Assembly (NCBI GenBank): GCA_910588855.1
Contig: CAJUSR010000002.1
Span: forward strand, 210,993 to 274,992
Length of the DNA stretch: 64,000 bases
Origin: an uncultured Kineothrix sp.
Lineage (GTDB): Bacteria > Bacillota > Clostridia > Lachnospirales > Lachnospiraceae
Reading direction: 5' to 3'
Shown: positions 8,670 through 17,748 of the stretch, piece after piece
Position numbering within the stretch: the first letter of the stretch is position 1
How the letters are laid out: each line of letters starts with the position of its first letter
The notes under the pieces: generated by a model
Seen by the model: the letters and a program-made list of their open reading frames with translations, nothing else
The model's database searches: none
Told to the model about the DNA's origin: nothing
Position numbers and translations under genes: made by a program

Positions 8670-9857
8670 ATGCCTAATTTACATGAGTTAGAAGCGGCTA
8701 TCCCTGTTGCGCCTCTGAAAATCGTTGCGACAGAATCCGCAGCAAAGCTGGCAGACAGCATTAACCGATATTTGATTGAATTTCGGAAAACCGTCAATAA
8801 TCTTGCAAAAAATGACCCTGCTTTTCAAGGTTATGTCGAAGACAACTATCTTGCACAAGTCTCCTGCCCCCGTTTCGGTACAGGGGAAGGCAAAGGAGTA
8901 TTCCATGAATCTATCCGCGGAAAAGACGTATTCTTTTTAGTGGACGTCTGTAATCATAGCATTACTTACCGCATGAACGGTTATATCAACCACAAATCCC
9001 CCGACGACCATTATCAAGATTTAAAAAGGCTTATTGCTGCCTCCTATGGCAAAGCCCATAGGATTAATGTCATTATGCCCTTTTTATATGAGGGCAGACA
9101 GCATAAACGCAGCGGCAGGGAGTCATTGGATTGTGCATATGCTATCAAAGAGTTGAGCCACATGGGGGTGTCCAACTTTATTACTTTTGATGCCCATGAC
9201 CCAAGGGTGCAAAATGCTGCCCCTCTTGCGGGATTTGACAATTTTATACCGCCTTACCAGTTTATCCGTGCCCTGCTGCATACGGAAAAACATTTAATTA
9301 TTGATAAATACCATACGGTTGTTATCAGCCCCGATGAAGGTGCGCTGGACCGTGCCGTATACTTTGCCAATGTGCTTGGCGTAGATACGGGGATGTTTTA
9401 TAAACGTCGGGATTATTCTACTATCATAAACGGCAAAAACCCTATTGTTGCCCATGAGTTTCTTGGCGATAATATTGACGGCAAAGACGTTATTATTATT
9501 GATGATATGATTTCCTCCGGCGGAAGCATGATCGATACGGCAAAACAGCTTAAATCCATGAATGCCAAGCGAGTATTTATCTGTTGCACTTTCGGATTGT
9601 TTACCGATGGATTAAAGGCTTTTGACGAAGCATATGAAAAATGTTATTTTGACAAAATTGTGACGACTAACTTGACTTATCAGCTTCCTGAGCTAAAAGA
9701 CCGCCCCTATTATGTAGAAGCTGATATGAGCAAATTCCTGGCTTCTATCATTGACTTTATGAACCATGATTCTTCTATGGCAAACGTATCCACGCCGACG
9801 GAAAAAATCCACGAAATTTTGGCAAAATACAACAACCGGGAAGAGCTTCTACTTTAA
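8670..9857 (+). CDS. prs: Ribose-phosphate pyrophosphokinase (long form)
   Basis: Makes PRPP from ribose 5-phosphate and ATP for nucleotide, His and Trp synthesis. The PRPP-binding loop DDMISSGGS is at about residues 278-286, SPDEGALDR at about 220-228, and the flexible-loop RQHKRSGRESL at about 143-153. With 395 aa it is well above the usual 315 or so; the extra length lies mainly in the N-terminal third. ATG at 8670 was chosen because GGAGG lies 5 nt upstream; an in-frame GTG at 8658 overlaps that site. A good terminator follows. Confidence 0.93.
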   Translation: MPNLHELEAAIPVAPLKIVATESAAKLADSINRYLIEFRKTVNNLAKNDPAFQGYVEDNYLAQVSCPRFGTGEGKGVFHESIRGKDVFFLVDVCNHSITYRMNGYINHKSPDDHYQDLKRLIAASYGKAHRINVIMPFLYEGRQHKRSGRESLDCAYAIKELSHMGVSNFITFDAHDPRVQNAAPLAGFDNFIPPYQFIRALLHTEKHLIIDKYHTVVISPDEGALDRAVYFANVLGVDTGMFYKRRDYSTIINGKNPIVAHEFLGDNIDGKDVIIIDDMISSGGSMIDTAKQLKSMNAKRVFICCTFGLFTDGLKAFDEAYEKCYFDKIVTTNLTYQLPELKDRPYYVEADMSKFLASIIDFMNHDSSMANVSTPTEKIHEILAKYNNREELLL

Positions 9858-9892
9858 CCGTAAAACGCAGAACACTATATATCATATAAAGA

Positions 9893-9942
9893 AGATGCCC
9901 CTCTTCTATGAAAAATTGGATTCATAGAAAAGGGGCATTTTC
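9893..9942 (+). terminator. Intrinsic terminator after prs
   Basis: ATGCCCCTCTTCTATGAA and TTCATAGAAAAGGGGCAT form a long stem around an 8-nt loop, followed by TTTTCTCTTT. It may also act on the minus strand, though no gene reads into it from that side within 110 nt. Confidence 0.8.
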
Positions 9943-10054
9943 TCTTTCTCTTGATTTTTGGAACAGCCTCTATTTTTAATGATTACCAGGGTTTTACCTG
10001 CTCCGCTGGCAGTAAACAATTGTCAATGAATGATTTTAATCGGGTTACGCCCTG
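9943..10054. other. Gap between prs terminator and histidine kinase
   Basis: About 110 bp without a gene. I see no convincing promoter and no strong terminator for the kinase gene that ends at 10055. Confidence 0.4.
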
Positions 10055-12565
10055 TTACTCATAGCGGAACAAAGCAAATACCAACACAACTTTAAACAAA
10101 TCCCCATCCAGTACAATCTCAAAGGTTCCTTTTTGGGCTTCTGTCAGATTTTTTGCGATGGACAGCCCAAGACCGCTACCTTCGGTGCTTCTGGCCACAT
10201 CGCCGCGGATAAAGCGTTCGGTCAGTTCGTCGGCACGGATATTCAGAGGTTGGGCGGAAATATTTTTCAAAGAAAATTCTACATACTCCATGCCGCTTTC
10301 ATCCGCAAACTGCGAAATATCCACATAAACCCTTGTATTTTCCATTGCATATTTTACGATATTGTTGAACAGGTTTTCCATGACCCGCCAAATTCTCCGG
10401 CTGTCTGCTTCGATATAGATATGGCTGTCCGAAAACTGTATAACCGGTATCAACCCTTTTTGCTCAAATTTCTCCGAAAATTCTCCAATGGTCTGGTTCA
10501 CCAGTTCTACCAGATTAATAGTTTCCCAATGAAGGGCGATGTTTCCTGAAGAAATTTTGGAGGCTTCTACCAAATCGTCGGTCAGTTGTTTCAGCCTTTG
10601 TGACTTTGTATCCAAAACAGCCACATACCCTTTTACCTTTTCGCTTTCAATATTTTCCCGCTTAATTAAGTCTACATAGTTGATAATGGATGTTAAGGGC
10701 GTTTTAATATCATGGGAAACATTTGTAATCAAGTCAGCTTTTAGCCGTTCGTCCTTCATACTGGTTTCCACAGCCACACGAATCCCTTCCCCAATGCTGT
10801 TCACGGCGCGCGCCAATACCAGATTATCTCCATGAAGGTTTTCCTCATTTACTTTATGTTTAAAGTCACCTTCACTTATTTTCTGAATCCCTTCCACGAT
10901 ACGCTGCCTATTTTGGGTATTCAAATATAGCAATACTCCGAAAGCCAAATCCAGGCAGGCGGCAACGGCAATCCCTTTCCATCCAAGAAGGACAAAAATC
11001 AGGTTGATAATCAGGAATGCAAGATAAGGCAGCCATGTTTTCGCAACGATATTCCCATTGTCATATATATGCCATGCCGCCGCTTTTCCATTAACAAGCG
11101 CTTTAAAAGTCAGGCTTTCCTTCCATAAGTTATCCGCCTTCAGCCTACGTACCAGGCTATAATAAAATTCGGCAAACAAAAGCTCACAAACAAATACTGC
11201 GATTCCGGCAGCCACCTTAAACCATCCTTCATAGTAAAACTCATGGGACATGGAATCATAGATAAAAGTAAGTGCAACGATAATCCCCCCTACCAGCAGG
11301 ACAGCCGCCGCTACCATCAATTCCGTCGGCACATGGTCGATGCTTTGCAGTTTGATTTCCACTTCCCCGTCTTCATTAAGGGTTCTTCCTTCTTTCACCG
11401 TTAAATAAAACATAAGCAGGAAATAAAGGAAGGCACAAAGCGCTGCAGAAGTGATGAGCATCCAATAGTTCGGCATGTAGCTCTCATAGCCCTCCATACC
11501 CTGAATATAAACATCGCTTGCCGGATAAGAAGTATCCACGCCAATCCATACTTTTATCGTTTCCGGATAAGCATATTCAAAAGAGTTAAATACATGCCGT
11601 ACCGTATTTTCTGTCAATAGCGTATTGGATTCATATTCCATATTCTCCGGATTGAAATACAAATATTTCCCGTATTTTTTAAAAAGGCCATTAATTTCCT
11701 TTTCCGAAAGATGATTTCCGGGGATATTTGTATAAACTTCCTGCCGCTCCCCGATATTTTTTATAATATAGAATCTTAAATTGGACTGGCTGCTATCATA
11801 AAATTCCTTATATTCTGCATATTCTTCATAATTATCGGAAAGGGCTTCTGCCGTTGTCTGGATGTATTCGCATAATTCCTTGTATTCTTCCCATGTTCCG
11901 GTATATTCTTCTATATTTTTCCCATCTATCGTCTGATAGCGGTTAAAAAGCACCCTTGCCGTCGTATCATCCCGATGAAAATCCCCGTTTTCCAGCCCGT
12001 TTGCCGATACGCTGTATTCTTCCGTATACTCATCCATTTGGGCGTTAAAAGGTGTGACAATGCCGCCCTGCAGTTTGCCGGAGCTATAATCAATTTTTGT
12101 GTAAGTGCTTGTCCGGCTTAAAAATTCATCTGCCTGTTCTCCGGTAAACCACTTTTCTTCATACTCAAAACCGTATTGTGCCCATTTTATCAAATCTTCC
12201 AGACGATATTTCACCGTCACATATTTATCCGGTATTCCGCCAAAGCGGTAATAAAAGGTGGTGACGTCAATCGTTTTTTCCCCGTCAAATTGCCCGTTTG
12301 TTTCAAGCTGGGAGCGGACGGCAACCATCCGGGCTACATCCGTAACCCCTCTTCCAAATATATGGTTGAATAAAAGGGAATCCTCAAAAGATGCTTCTTT
12401 TTCACCGGCATCCATACTATAGCTGTAATTTTCGGATACGCCGGTCAACATCACACTGGATCCGGTCAGTACGGCCAACAAGCAGACTGCCGTTGATACA
12501 ATCAAGATATGCTGCAGAATCATCAGGATTCTTCTGCTACTTCCTTTTAATGGTTTCTTCCTCAT
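10055..12565 (-). CDS. Sensor histidine kinase with large extracellular domain
   Basis: An 836-aa membrane kinase. TM1 is at about 11-41, a 325-residue extracytoplasmic region spans 42-367, and further TM segments lie at about 368-390, 417-438, 449-470 and 510-548. A HAMP-like stretch at 550-605 precedes the H-box NVSHDIKTPL with phospho-His 618. The catalytic domain carries NLFNNIVKYA (N-box) and GSGLGLSIAK (G-box). It lies 24 nt downstream of its response regulator. Multiple TM segments after the sensor domain are unusual for a simple OmpR-type pair. The signal and target genes are unknown. Confidence 0.93.
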   Translation of the reverse strand: MRKKPLKGSSRRILMILQHILIVSTAVCLLAVLTGSSVMLTGVSENYSYSMDAGEKEASFEDSLLFNHIFGRGVTDVARMVAVRSQLETNGQFDGEKTIDVTTFYYRFGGIPDKYVTVKYRLEDLIKWAQYGFEYEEKWFTGEQADEFLSRTSTYTKIDYSSGKLQGGIVTPFNAQMDEYTEEYSVSANGLENGDFHRDDTTARVLFNRYQTIDGKNIEEYTGTWEEYKELCEYIQTTAEALSDNYEEYAEYKEFYDSSQSNLRFYIIKNIGERQEVYTNIPGNHLSEKEINGLFKKYGKYLYFNPENMEYESNTLLTENTVRHVFNSFEYAYPETIKVWIGVDTSYPASDVYIQGMEGYESYMPNYWMLITSAALCAFLYFLLMFYLTVKEGRTLNEDGEVEIKLQSIDHVPTELMVAAAVLLVGGIIVALTFIYDSMSHEFYYEGWFKVAAGIAVFVCELLFAEFYYSLVRRLKADNLWKESLTFKALVNGKAAAWHIYDNGNIVAKTWLPYLAFLIINLIFVLLGWKGIAVAACLDLAFGVLLYLNTQNRQRIVEGIQKISEGDFKHKVNEENLHGDNLVLARAVNSIGEGIRVAVETSMKDERLKADLITNVSHDIKTPLTSIINYVDLIKRENIESEKVKGYVAVLDTKSQRLKQLTDDLVEASKISSGNIALHWETINLVELVNQTIGEFSEKFEQKGLIPVIQFSDSHIYIEADSRRIWRVMENLFNNIVKYAMENTRVYVDISQFADESGMEYVEFSLKNISAQPLNIRADELTERFIRGDVARSTEGSGLGLSIAKNLTEAQKGTFEIVLDGDLFKVVLVFALFRYE

Positions 12566-12589
12566 CCTATCCCTCCCTGAAACAATTCC

Positions 12590-13282
12590 TTACTGCTTTT
12601 CTATCTTATAGCCAACCCCCCATACCACCTTAAGATAACGTGGCTCCTTCGGGTCGATTTCTATTTTTTCCCTAATATGACGGATATGTACCGCTACGGT
12701 ATTATCAGCCCCAATCGCCTCTTCATTCCATATGCTTTCGTAAATTTGGTTGATGGAAAAGACACGCCCTTGATTCTTCACCAAAAGAAGGAGGATATTA
12801 TATTCAATCGGGGTAAGTTTCACGCTTTCCCCATCCACAGTAACCTCTTTTGTTTCATCGTTGATGCAAAGGCCTCCGGCACGGAATAAGGCATTATTTT
12901 CTGTATTTAGATTTCCTAATGTGGTATATCTGCGCAAATTTGATTTTACCCTGGCCACCAGCTCTAACGGGTTAAATGGTTTGGTTACATAATCATCCGC
13001 CCCGATATTAAGCCCAAGGATTTTATCCGTGTCTTCTGATTTTGCCGATAAGATAATAATCGGGATACTGCTGTATTCCCTGATTTTTAACGTAGCATGG
13101 ATACCATCCAATTTGGGCATCATTACATCGATAATCAAAAGATGGATTTCTTTTTCCTTCAGGATTTTGATTGCCTGTTCCCCATCATAAGCTTTATGCA
13201 CCTGATACCCTTCCTGCATCAGATAAATCTCAATCGCGTCCACAATTTCTTTATCATCGTCGCATACAAGTATTGCTGCCAT
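12590..13282 (-). CDS. OmpR/PhoB-family response regulator
   Basis: A 230-aa two-domain regulator. The receiver has the acidic pocket DDD at 8-10, phospho-acceptor Asp52 and Lys101. The C-terminal winged helix ends with the usual GYKIEKQ. It is the first gene of a two-gene operon with the kinase. Two 11-bp direct repeats upstream look like its own operator. The ATG is preceded by AAGGAAGGA. Confidence 0.95.
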   Translation of the reverse strand: MAAILVCDDDKEIVDAIEIYLMQEGYQVHKAYDGEQAIKILKEKEIHLLIIDVMMPKLDGIHATLKIREYSSIPIIILSAKSEDTDKILGLNIGADDYVTKPFNPLELVARVKSNLRRYTTLGNLNTENNALFRAGGLCINDETKEVTVDGESVKLTPIEYNILLLLVKNQGRVFSINQIYESIWNEEAIGADNTVAVHIRHIREKIEIDPKEPRYLKVVWGVGYKIEKQ

Positions 13283-13316
13283 AATACTATCCTTCCTTTC
13301 TACATAATATATCTTG

Positions 13317-13350
13317 ATTTCATTAAGGCATATATAGGAATTTCATTAAG
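13317..13350 (-). promoter_or_regulatory. Direct-repeat operator of the two-component operon
   Basis: CTTAATGAAAT occurs twice (13317-13327 and 13340-13350, minus strand), 23 bp start to start. A TATATT -10-like box lies just downstream, while the -35 position reads TATATG, a poor match. Direct repeats next to a weak -35 fit activator-type binding by an OmpR-family regulator, probably autoregulation. Confidence 0.6.
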
Positions 13351-13356
13351 ATTTTC

Positions 13357-14172
13357 TTAAAGTAGGCCGAGGAAAGCCCCAAGGTTCCCCCTTTTCCCAT
13401 GGCTGGCCCGATGGGAGAAAAGATAGCCCGGATTACAGCATGTACAGATATCCGTTATGCTGATTTTATCCGCCGGTACGCCTGCCATTAAAAAAACATA
13501 GTAATTTGCCTTCCACAAATCCAAAAGATATTTCCCACCGCCCTTGTCAAAAAGAATCTCCTGCTTTATTTCTTCTGAAAAATGTTCTACAAAAATATCT
13601 GCCACATCTTTTCCTATTTCATAACACTTTTTGCAAATAGAAGGGCCGATGCCGACGACCACATCTTCCGGTTTTGTTCCGTAAGCCTCTTTCATGGCAT
13701 AAAGGGTGCATTCCCCTATCTTCCCTACGGTTCCTTTCCATCCGGAATGGGAAAGCCCGATTGCACGATGTTTTTTATCCACCAAAAAAAGCGGCACACA
13801 ATCCGCATAAAAAGTAGCCAGTATAATCCCCGGTTCATCCGTTATTAATCCATCTACATCCCGGTAATCTTTTTCCTTCACAATCCCCTTCCCTTTGTCT
13901 TCTACCGTCACTTTGCGTACATTCGTGGTATGCGTCTGGTCTGACAATACAAAATCCGAAATATCTCCGCCCAATGCTCCGGCAATCCTTCGGAAGTTCT
14001 CATCTACCGCTTCCTTCTTATCCCCTCGGGTATAGCTTAAATTCATTGTAGAAAATATTCCCTCACTGACTCCGCCAATCCGGGTAGAAAAAAGATGTTT
14101 CACCACCCCGGTTTCCTCCAAAGCAGGAAATGTCAGATATTCCACCCCGTTCCAAACATTCCGTTTCATCAT
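13357..14172 (-). CDS. pgeF: Multicopper-like/YfiH-family purine nucleoside phosphorylase or polyphenol oxidase
   Basis: A 271-aa member of the YfiH/LACC1 family, annotated variously as laccase domain protein, peptidoglycan editing factor PgeF or purine nucleoside phosphorylase. Conserved metal/active-site segments are YADCVPLF, LSHSGWKGT and CTCCNPGYLFSHRA near the C-terminus. The start is ATGATG after GAGAGGG. It is transcribed toward the two-component operon but separated from it by the direct-repeat operator, so probably independent. Which activity applies here cannot be read from sequence. Confidence 0.88.
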   Translation of the reverse strand: MMKRNVWNGVEYLTFPALEETGVVKHLFSTRIGGVSEGIFSTMNLSYTRGDKKEAVDENFRRIAGALGGDISDFVLSDQTHTTNVRKVTVEDKGKGIVKEKDYRDVDGLITDEPGIILATFYADCVPLFLVDKKHRAIGLSHSGWKGTVGKIGECTLYAMKEAYGTKPEDVVVGIGPSICKKCYEIGKDVADIFVEHFSEEIKQEILFDKGGGKYLLDLWKANYYVFLMAGVPADKISITDICTCCNPGYLFSHRASHGKRGNLGAFLGLL

Positions 14173-14212
14173 TTTCTATCCCTCTCTTTTTATCTTACCG
14201 CAGGAACCTTTG

Positions 14213-14590
14213 TTATTGCCCATAATGATGCACATGGTAAAATGCATTCCGGTACCACATAATATCGGCTTTTGTTCCCGTTCCCATAATTGCTACCACA
14301 TCATACCGCACGGCACAGCCATCCCCAATCCCATGAATATAGCGGTAATAATCGGCCGTCCGGCATATTTTCTTCTGCTTTGCAGCCGTTACCGCCTCTG
14401 CCGGATGGCCAGAGCTGCTCCTTGCCCTATATTTTACTTCCAAAAAGACAAGATATTCCCCATCATAACCAATAATATCAATTTCCCCCTGCCTGCAGCG
14501 GAAATTCCGCGCCACTATCCGAAACCCCTTGCTTTCCAGATAGTGGCATGCCTTCCCCTCATATTCCCTTCCAATCTCCCTTTTATTCAC
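14213..14590 (-). CDS. YraN/UPF0102-family nuclease-like protein
   Basis: About 125 aa, the usual length for the family. It has a PD-(D/E)XK-type core: GKACHYLESKGF, then GEIDIIG and FLEVKYR at about residues 40-60. The family is predicted to be an endonuclease-like protein; its role is not settled. The frame is open to a GTG at 14605, but the family N-terminus (NKREIG) and a GGCGGA Shine-Dalgarno favour the GTG at 14590. It is the distal gene of the rplS-lepB-ylqF-rnhB block, as in other Firmicutes. Confidence 0.85.
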   Translation of the reverse strand: MNKREIGREYEGKACHYLESKGFRIVARNFRCRQGEIDIIGYDGEYLVFLEVKYRARSSSGHPAEAVTAAKQKKICRTADYYRYIHGIGDGCAVRYDVVAIMGTGTKADIMWYRNAFYHVHHYGQ

Positions 14591-14674
14591 CACTCCGCCT
14601 TTCACTCTCGGACTTTAGCTGCTTTTCCTGTTTTCCTGAAATAATCTTTCTGAATACTCCGGCCATTTATCCTC

Positions 14675-14983
14675 TTACTTCCTTTTGTCCATTTTCGCCT
14701 TAATCTTATCCATAGCATCTACGAAAACAAGGATTTCCGCCACCACTTCATACAATTCCGGCGGTATCATATCGCCGATTTCCAGGCGGGAAAGGGTATC
14801 AGCCAATTTACCGTCCTGGTGAACCGGCACCGCCGCTTCTTTTGCCTTCTCAATAATCCGTTCCGCCAACGCCCCCCGGCCACTGGCAATGACTCTAGGA
14901 GCCTCCTCATCCGGGTCATAGGAAAGCGCTATCGCCTGTTTTGGTTTTTCTTCTTTTCCATTTTTCCTAATTTGATTCCTCAC
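14675..14983 (-). CDS. YlqH-like protein (FlhB/EscU C-terminal domain homologue)
   Basis: A 102-aa protein matching the cytoplasmic C-terminal domain of FlhB/EscU export-apparatus proteins (SYDPDEEAPRVIASGRGALAERI, then IPPELYEVVAEIL). It lacks the membrane part and the NPTH self-cleavage site. B. subtilis ylqH sits in the same place after rnhB and ylqG. The longer open frame to 15034 reads through a repeat; the GTG at 14983 has GGAGG at 5 nt and is preferred. No flagellar genes are visible nearby, so its role may be unrelated to motility. Confidence 0.85.
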   Translation of the reverse strand: MRNQIRKNGKEEKPKQAIALSYDPDEEAPRVIASGRGALAERIIEKAKEAAVPVHQDGKLADTLSRLEIGDMIPPELYEVVAEILVFVDAMDKIKAKMDKRK

Positions 14984-14999
14984 ACTAACCTCCATTATA

Positions 15000-15152
15000 C
15001 AGCCCTTGCTGTGAGCCTTAGAACTTCTCTTCACCCCGTTCCAGCCACTGTTCCGAAGAAGAATGCCCTTCTAGGGCATTCTTCGGTGTGAAGTTATAGA
15101 AGTTCTTGGCGAAACAGCCTCTGCTGTGAGCCTTAGAACTTCTCTTCACACT
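15000..15152. repeat. Direct/inverted repeat element between ylqG and ylqH
   Basis: Two 35-bp direct copies (15000-15034 and 15115-15149) differ at two positions. Between them lie a 12-bp-arm hairpin (GAAGAATGCCCT / AGGGCATTCTTC, 15058-15084) and, at 15086-15152, a larger imperfect hairpin with outer arms GTGTGAAG / CTTCACAC. The right copy ends 2 bp from the ylqG stop codon and the left copy intrudes into the apparent 5' end of ylqH. No transposase is present. It looks like a small palindromic element or a partly duplicated structure. Confidence 0.7.
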
Positions 15153-16947
15153 AAGCCCTTACATCAAAAGCATAATGGGCCAAGAGCATTGTTTTTGGTT
15201 CTTTCGCCGTAATATTTTTAATGACATCTTTTGCCGTGGTTTCTTCTTTCTCTTCGGCGACTTTCATTTCCGCATGAAGAGTATATCCTCTTTTTTCCAG
15301 CCGTTCGTTCAACACATGGATATGGTCGGCAATAAAATCAATCATGCTCTCATCCTGAAGATAGAATTGGGTATTTACCTTTGTTTCTTTCAGCACTACA
15401 TAAACGTCCAAGGGACCAAGATATTCCATGTCCAGATGAAGCAGGGCACTGACGCTGCCGTCCTCTTTTACCGCACTTTTCCGGTTGGTATATACATACA
15501 AGTCCCCGTGGGCATCCCCGCCGCTCATTTTTAAAGGAAGCTGGATGTAATTGAACATCTGGTTTATTTGGTTCATAAAGTCTATATTGTTCTGCATTCC
15601 GGTTAGGCTTTTGGCTAAAGGGGTATCTTTTGCCGTCTGCCCCATCGCTTCCGTTAAACGTGCCGTCTGCTCTCTAAGCCTATGGTAAAAAGCCTCTACC
15701 TCATTTTTATTGGATACATCCTCCGGGCGCATCAGCCATTGCTGCTGGATTTGGCGGTTTAATATTTGCTGGTATTCTTTGCTGCCGAACAACTTCATGA
15801 CATCCGCCCGGTTGATTTCATTCCCTTTTTCAAGCAGAACATGATGAATCTCTTTTAATAGCTCTTCAACAGGCAGTTCCCCACTTTGTATTTGCTGTTG
15901 TTGTTCCGGTGAAAATCCCAGCTTCCCAAGTGCGGCGGCAAGCTGGTACCTTGCTCCGCTGTCTAAGGTCCCTGATAGCAGCAAAGGATGGCTTTCCCCT
16001 TGCTGATCCGTTGGTATGCCCATACTATCCGTCTGTACTTCGGTGTTCCCTTTCCCTACCAGATTCAAAAGGCTATCCGACATCTTTCCTTCCGTATGGG
16101 TAAAGATTTCCTGAAGCATTCCCGCTTCCGGACGGGCAACCCCTTCCCCGTTTGGTACAGGTGTGGAAGATGGGTTCCCGTTCCCATCCCCATCCCTTAT
16201 AATATCCGCAAATACTTTTCCGTCCGGAGGCACTTCGGCTTCTACGGACTGCATTCCGGTAAAAAGCTGCAGCACCTGTGTATAAAAATTAATGGCAGCC
16301 GTTCCGTCTCCTGTAGCGGCCATCGCGGCAAAGGCATTGGGAAGCTCCATAAGGATATCCGTTACATTGCTTAAAAGCTGGTGTTCATAACTTTGATAAT
16401 TTTCAAATTGCCCGATATTTTCCGGCGTTATGGGAATTTGAAGATTTTTCATCATAACAAGGGTCTCCGGGCTGGTTCCCGGATTAGTCAATACCAGTTT
16501 ACTCATATCCATAAGCGTATTCTTGTCAATAGACATCCCACGCTCCATCATCGCCGATACCATACGCACTAATTCATTGGTTGCCGGAAGCTTTGCTGCT
16601 TCCAATGCCTTAAGTACATTTGCATCCTGCGTCATATTTTCGTACAGCGGGCGGAGGGCAATCTGGGAACCGGCATTGTTTTTGACTTCAAATGTCATGC
16701 TTTGCCCTACGGAAACATTCATATCCGCATCCAGTTTTGCAGTGATTACCACATCCTTATCCACCCGGATTTGCACTTCATTGCCATTTTTCCCTACCAC
16801 TTCCCCTTGGATAGTCTGCCCTGTGGATAAGTTTCTAACCACATGGGATGATTGACTGTTGGAAGATGTATGCTGTACTTTTCCTGTCTCCGTGCTGCGT
16901 GTCTTTGTATTTCGATTTCCATACTGGAATAAACCGGCCAGATTCAA
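15151..16947 (-). CDS. YlqG-like / FliK hook-length-control-like protein
   Basis: A 598-aa protein with an N-terminal OB-like stretch (TIQGEVVGKNGNEVQIRVD), a long Gln/Glu-rich middle, and a C-terminal FliK-like domain (about 470-575: QLPLKMSGGDAHGDLYVYTN, LDMEYLGPLDVYV). It lies between rnhB and ylqH, as ylqG does in B. subtilis. With its FlhB-like neighbour it is a FliK/FlhB pair of substrate-specificity-switch proteins outside a flagellar operon. GGAGG lies 10 nt before the ATG. Function unknown. Confidence 0.82.
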   Translation of the reverse strand: MNLAGLFQYGNRNTKTRSTETGKVQHTSSNSQSSHVVRNLSTGQTIQGEVVGKNGNEVQIRVDKDVVITAKLDADMNVSVGQSMTFEVKNNAGSQIALRPLYENMTQDANVLKALEAAKLPATNELVRMVSAMMERGMSIDKNTLMDMSKLVLTNPGTSPETLVMMKNLQIPITPENIGQFENYQSYEHQLLSNVTDILMELPNAFAAMAATGDGTAAINFYTQVLQLFTGMQSVEAEVPPDGKVFADIIRDGDGNGNPSSTPVPNGEGVARPEAGMLQEIFTHTEGKMSDSLLNLVGKGNTEVQTDSMGIPTDQQGESHPLLLSGTLDSGARYQLAAALGKLGFSPEQQQQIQSGELPVEELLKEIHHVLLEKGNEINRADVMKLFGSKEYQQILNRQIQQQWLMRPEDVSNKNEVEAFYHRLREQTARLTEAMGQTAKDTPLAKSLTGMQNNIDFMNQINQMFNYIQLPLKMSGGDAHGDLYVYTNRKSAVKEDGSVSALLHLDMEYLGPLDVYVVLKETKVNTQFYLQDESMIDFIADHIHVLNERLEKRGYTLHAEMKVAEEKEETTAKDVIKNITAKEPKTMLLAHYAFDVRA

Positions 16948-16967
16948 CTTTCTACCTCCTTCAAATG

Positions 16968-17735
16968 TCAGACAATGCCCTCCATATTTTTAAGGAAGGA
17001 ATGCCTGTGTATTGGCGTAGGCCCGTATTTTTTTAAAGCATCCAGATGGGCTTTTGCCCCATACCCTTTATTGGAAGCAAAACCATATTCCGGAAAAACT
17101 TCGTTATATTTTACCATCAGCCTGTCTCTTGTAACTTTGGCGATAATACTTGCCGCCGCGATAGAAATGCTTTTGGCATCTCCTTTAATAATAGGAATCT
17201 GCCGGATATCCACGTTAGGGATTGTCACTGCATCGTTGAGCAGCAAATCCGGCTTTACGGAAAGCTGCCCAATGGCACTGCGCATCGCTTCATAAGTCGC
17301 CTGAAGAATGTTGATTTCGTCTATCCGCCTTGGGGAAGCATATCCAATTCCTGTGGCGACGGCTTTTTCCGTAATCACGTCATATAACTCTTCTCTTTTT
17401 TTTTCGGATAATTGTTTGGAATCGTTTAGATATAAGATGTCGCAATTCACAGGAAGAATAACGGCACCTGCCACAACCGGCCCGGCTAACGGGCCCCTGC
17501 CTACTTCGTCAATGCCGCAAATATAAGAATATGTATGATATTCATACTCATATTTTTTCATATTTTCCGTTCGTTTTTTTTCTTTTTCCAAATCCAGCAG
17601 CTTTTTTTCGGTGCTTTTTATCAATGCCTGTACCCCGCTTCTTGTATCTCCGGAATACATTTTAATAAGTTCAGGCAGCTTGTCGATGCCGGCTGCCTGA
17701 AAAATCATTTTTATCTCATTTATCTTCTGTTCCAT
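16968..17735 (-). CDS. rnhB: Ribonuclease HII
   Basis: Removes RNA from RNA:DNA hybrids and excises misincorporated ribonucleotides. It has 255 aa: an N-terminal extension of about 70 residues (as in the B. subtilis type) precedes the catalytic domain starting GIDEVGRGPLAGPV with the first Asp-Glu pair; further acidic residues lie in LLLNDAV and the KGDAKSISIAAASIIAKVTRD segment. It is 12 nt from the upstream lepB gene. Confidence 0.95.
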   Translation of the reverse strand: MEQKINEIKMIFQAAGIDKLPELIKMYSGDTRSGVQALIKSTEKKLLDLEKEKKRTENMKKYEYEYHTYSYICGIDEVGRGPLAGPVVAGAVILPVNCDILYLNDSKQLSEKKREELYDVITEKAVATGIGYASPRRIDEINILQATYEAMRSAIGQLSVKPDLLLNDAVTIPNVDIRQIPIIKGDAKSISIAAASIIAKVTRDRLMVKYNEVFPEYGFASNKGYGAKAHLDALKKYGPTPIHRHSFLKNMEGIV

Positions 17736-17748
17736 ATCTTATCCCCGC

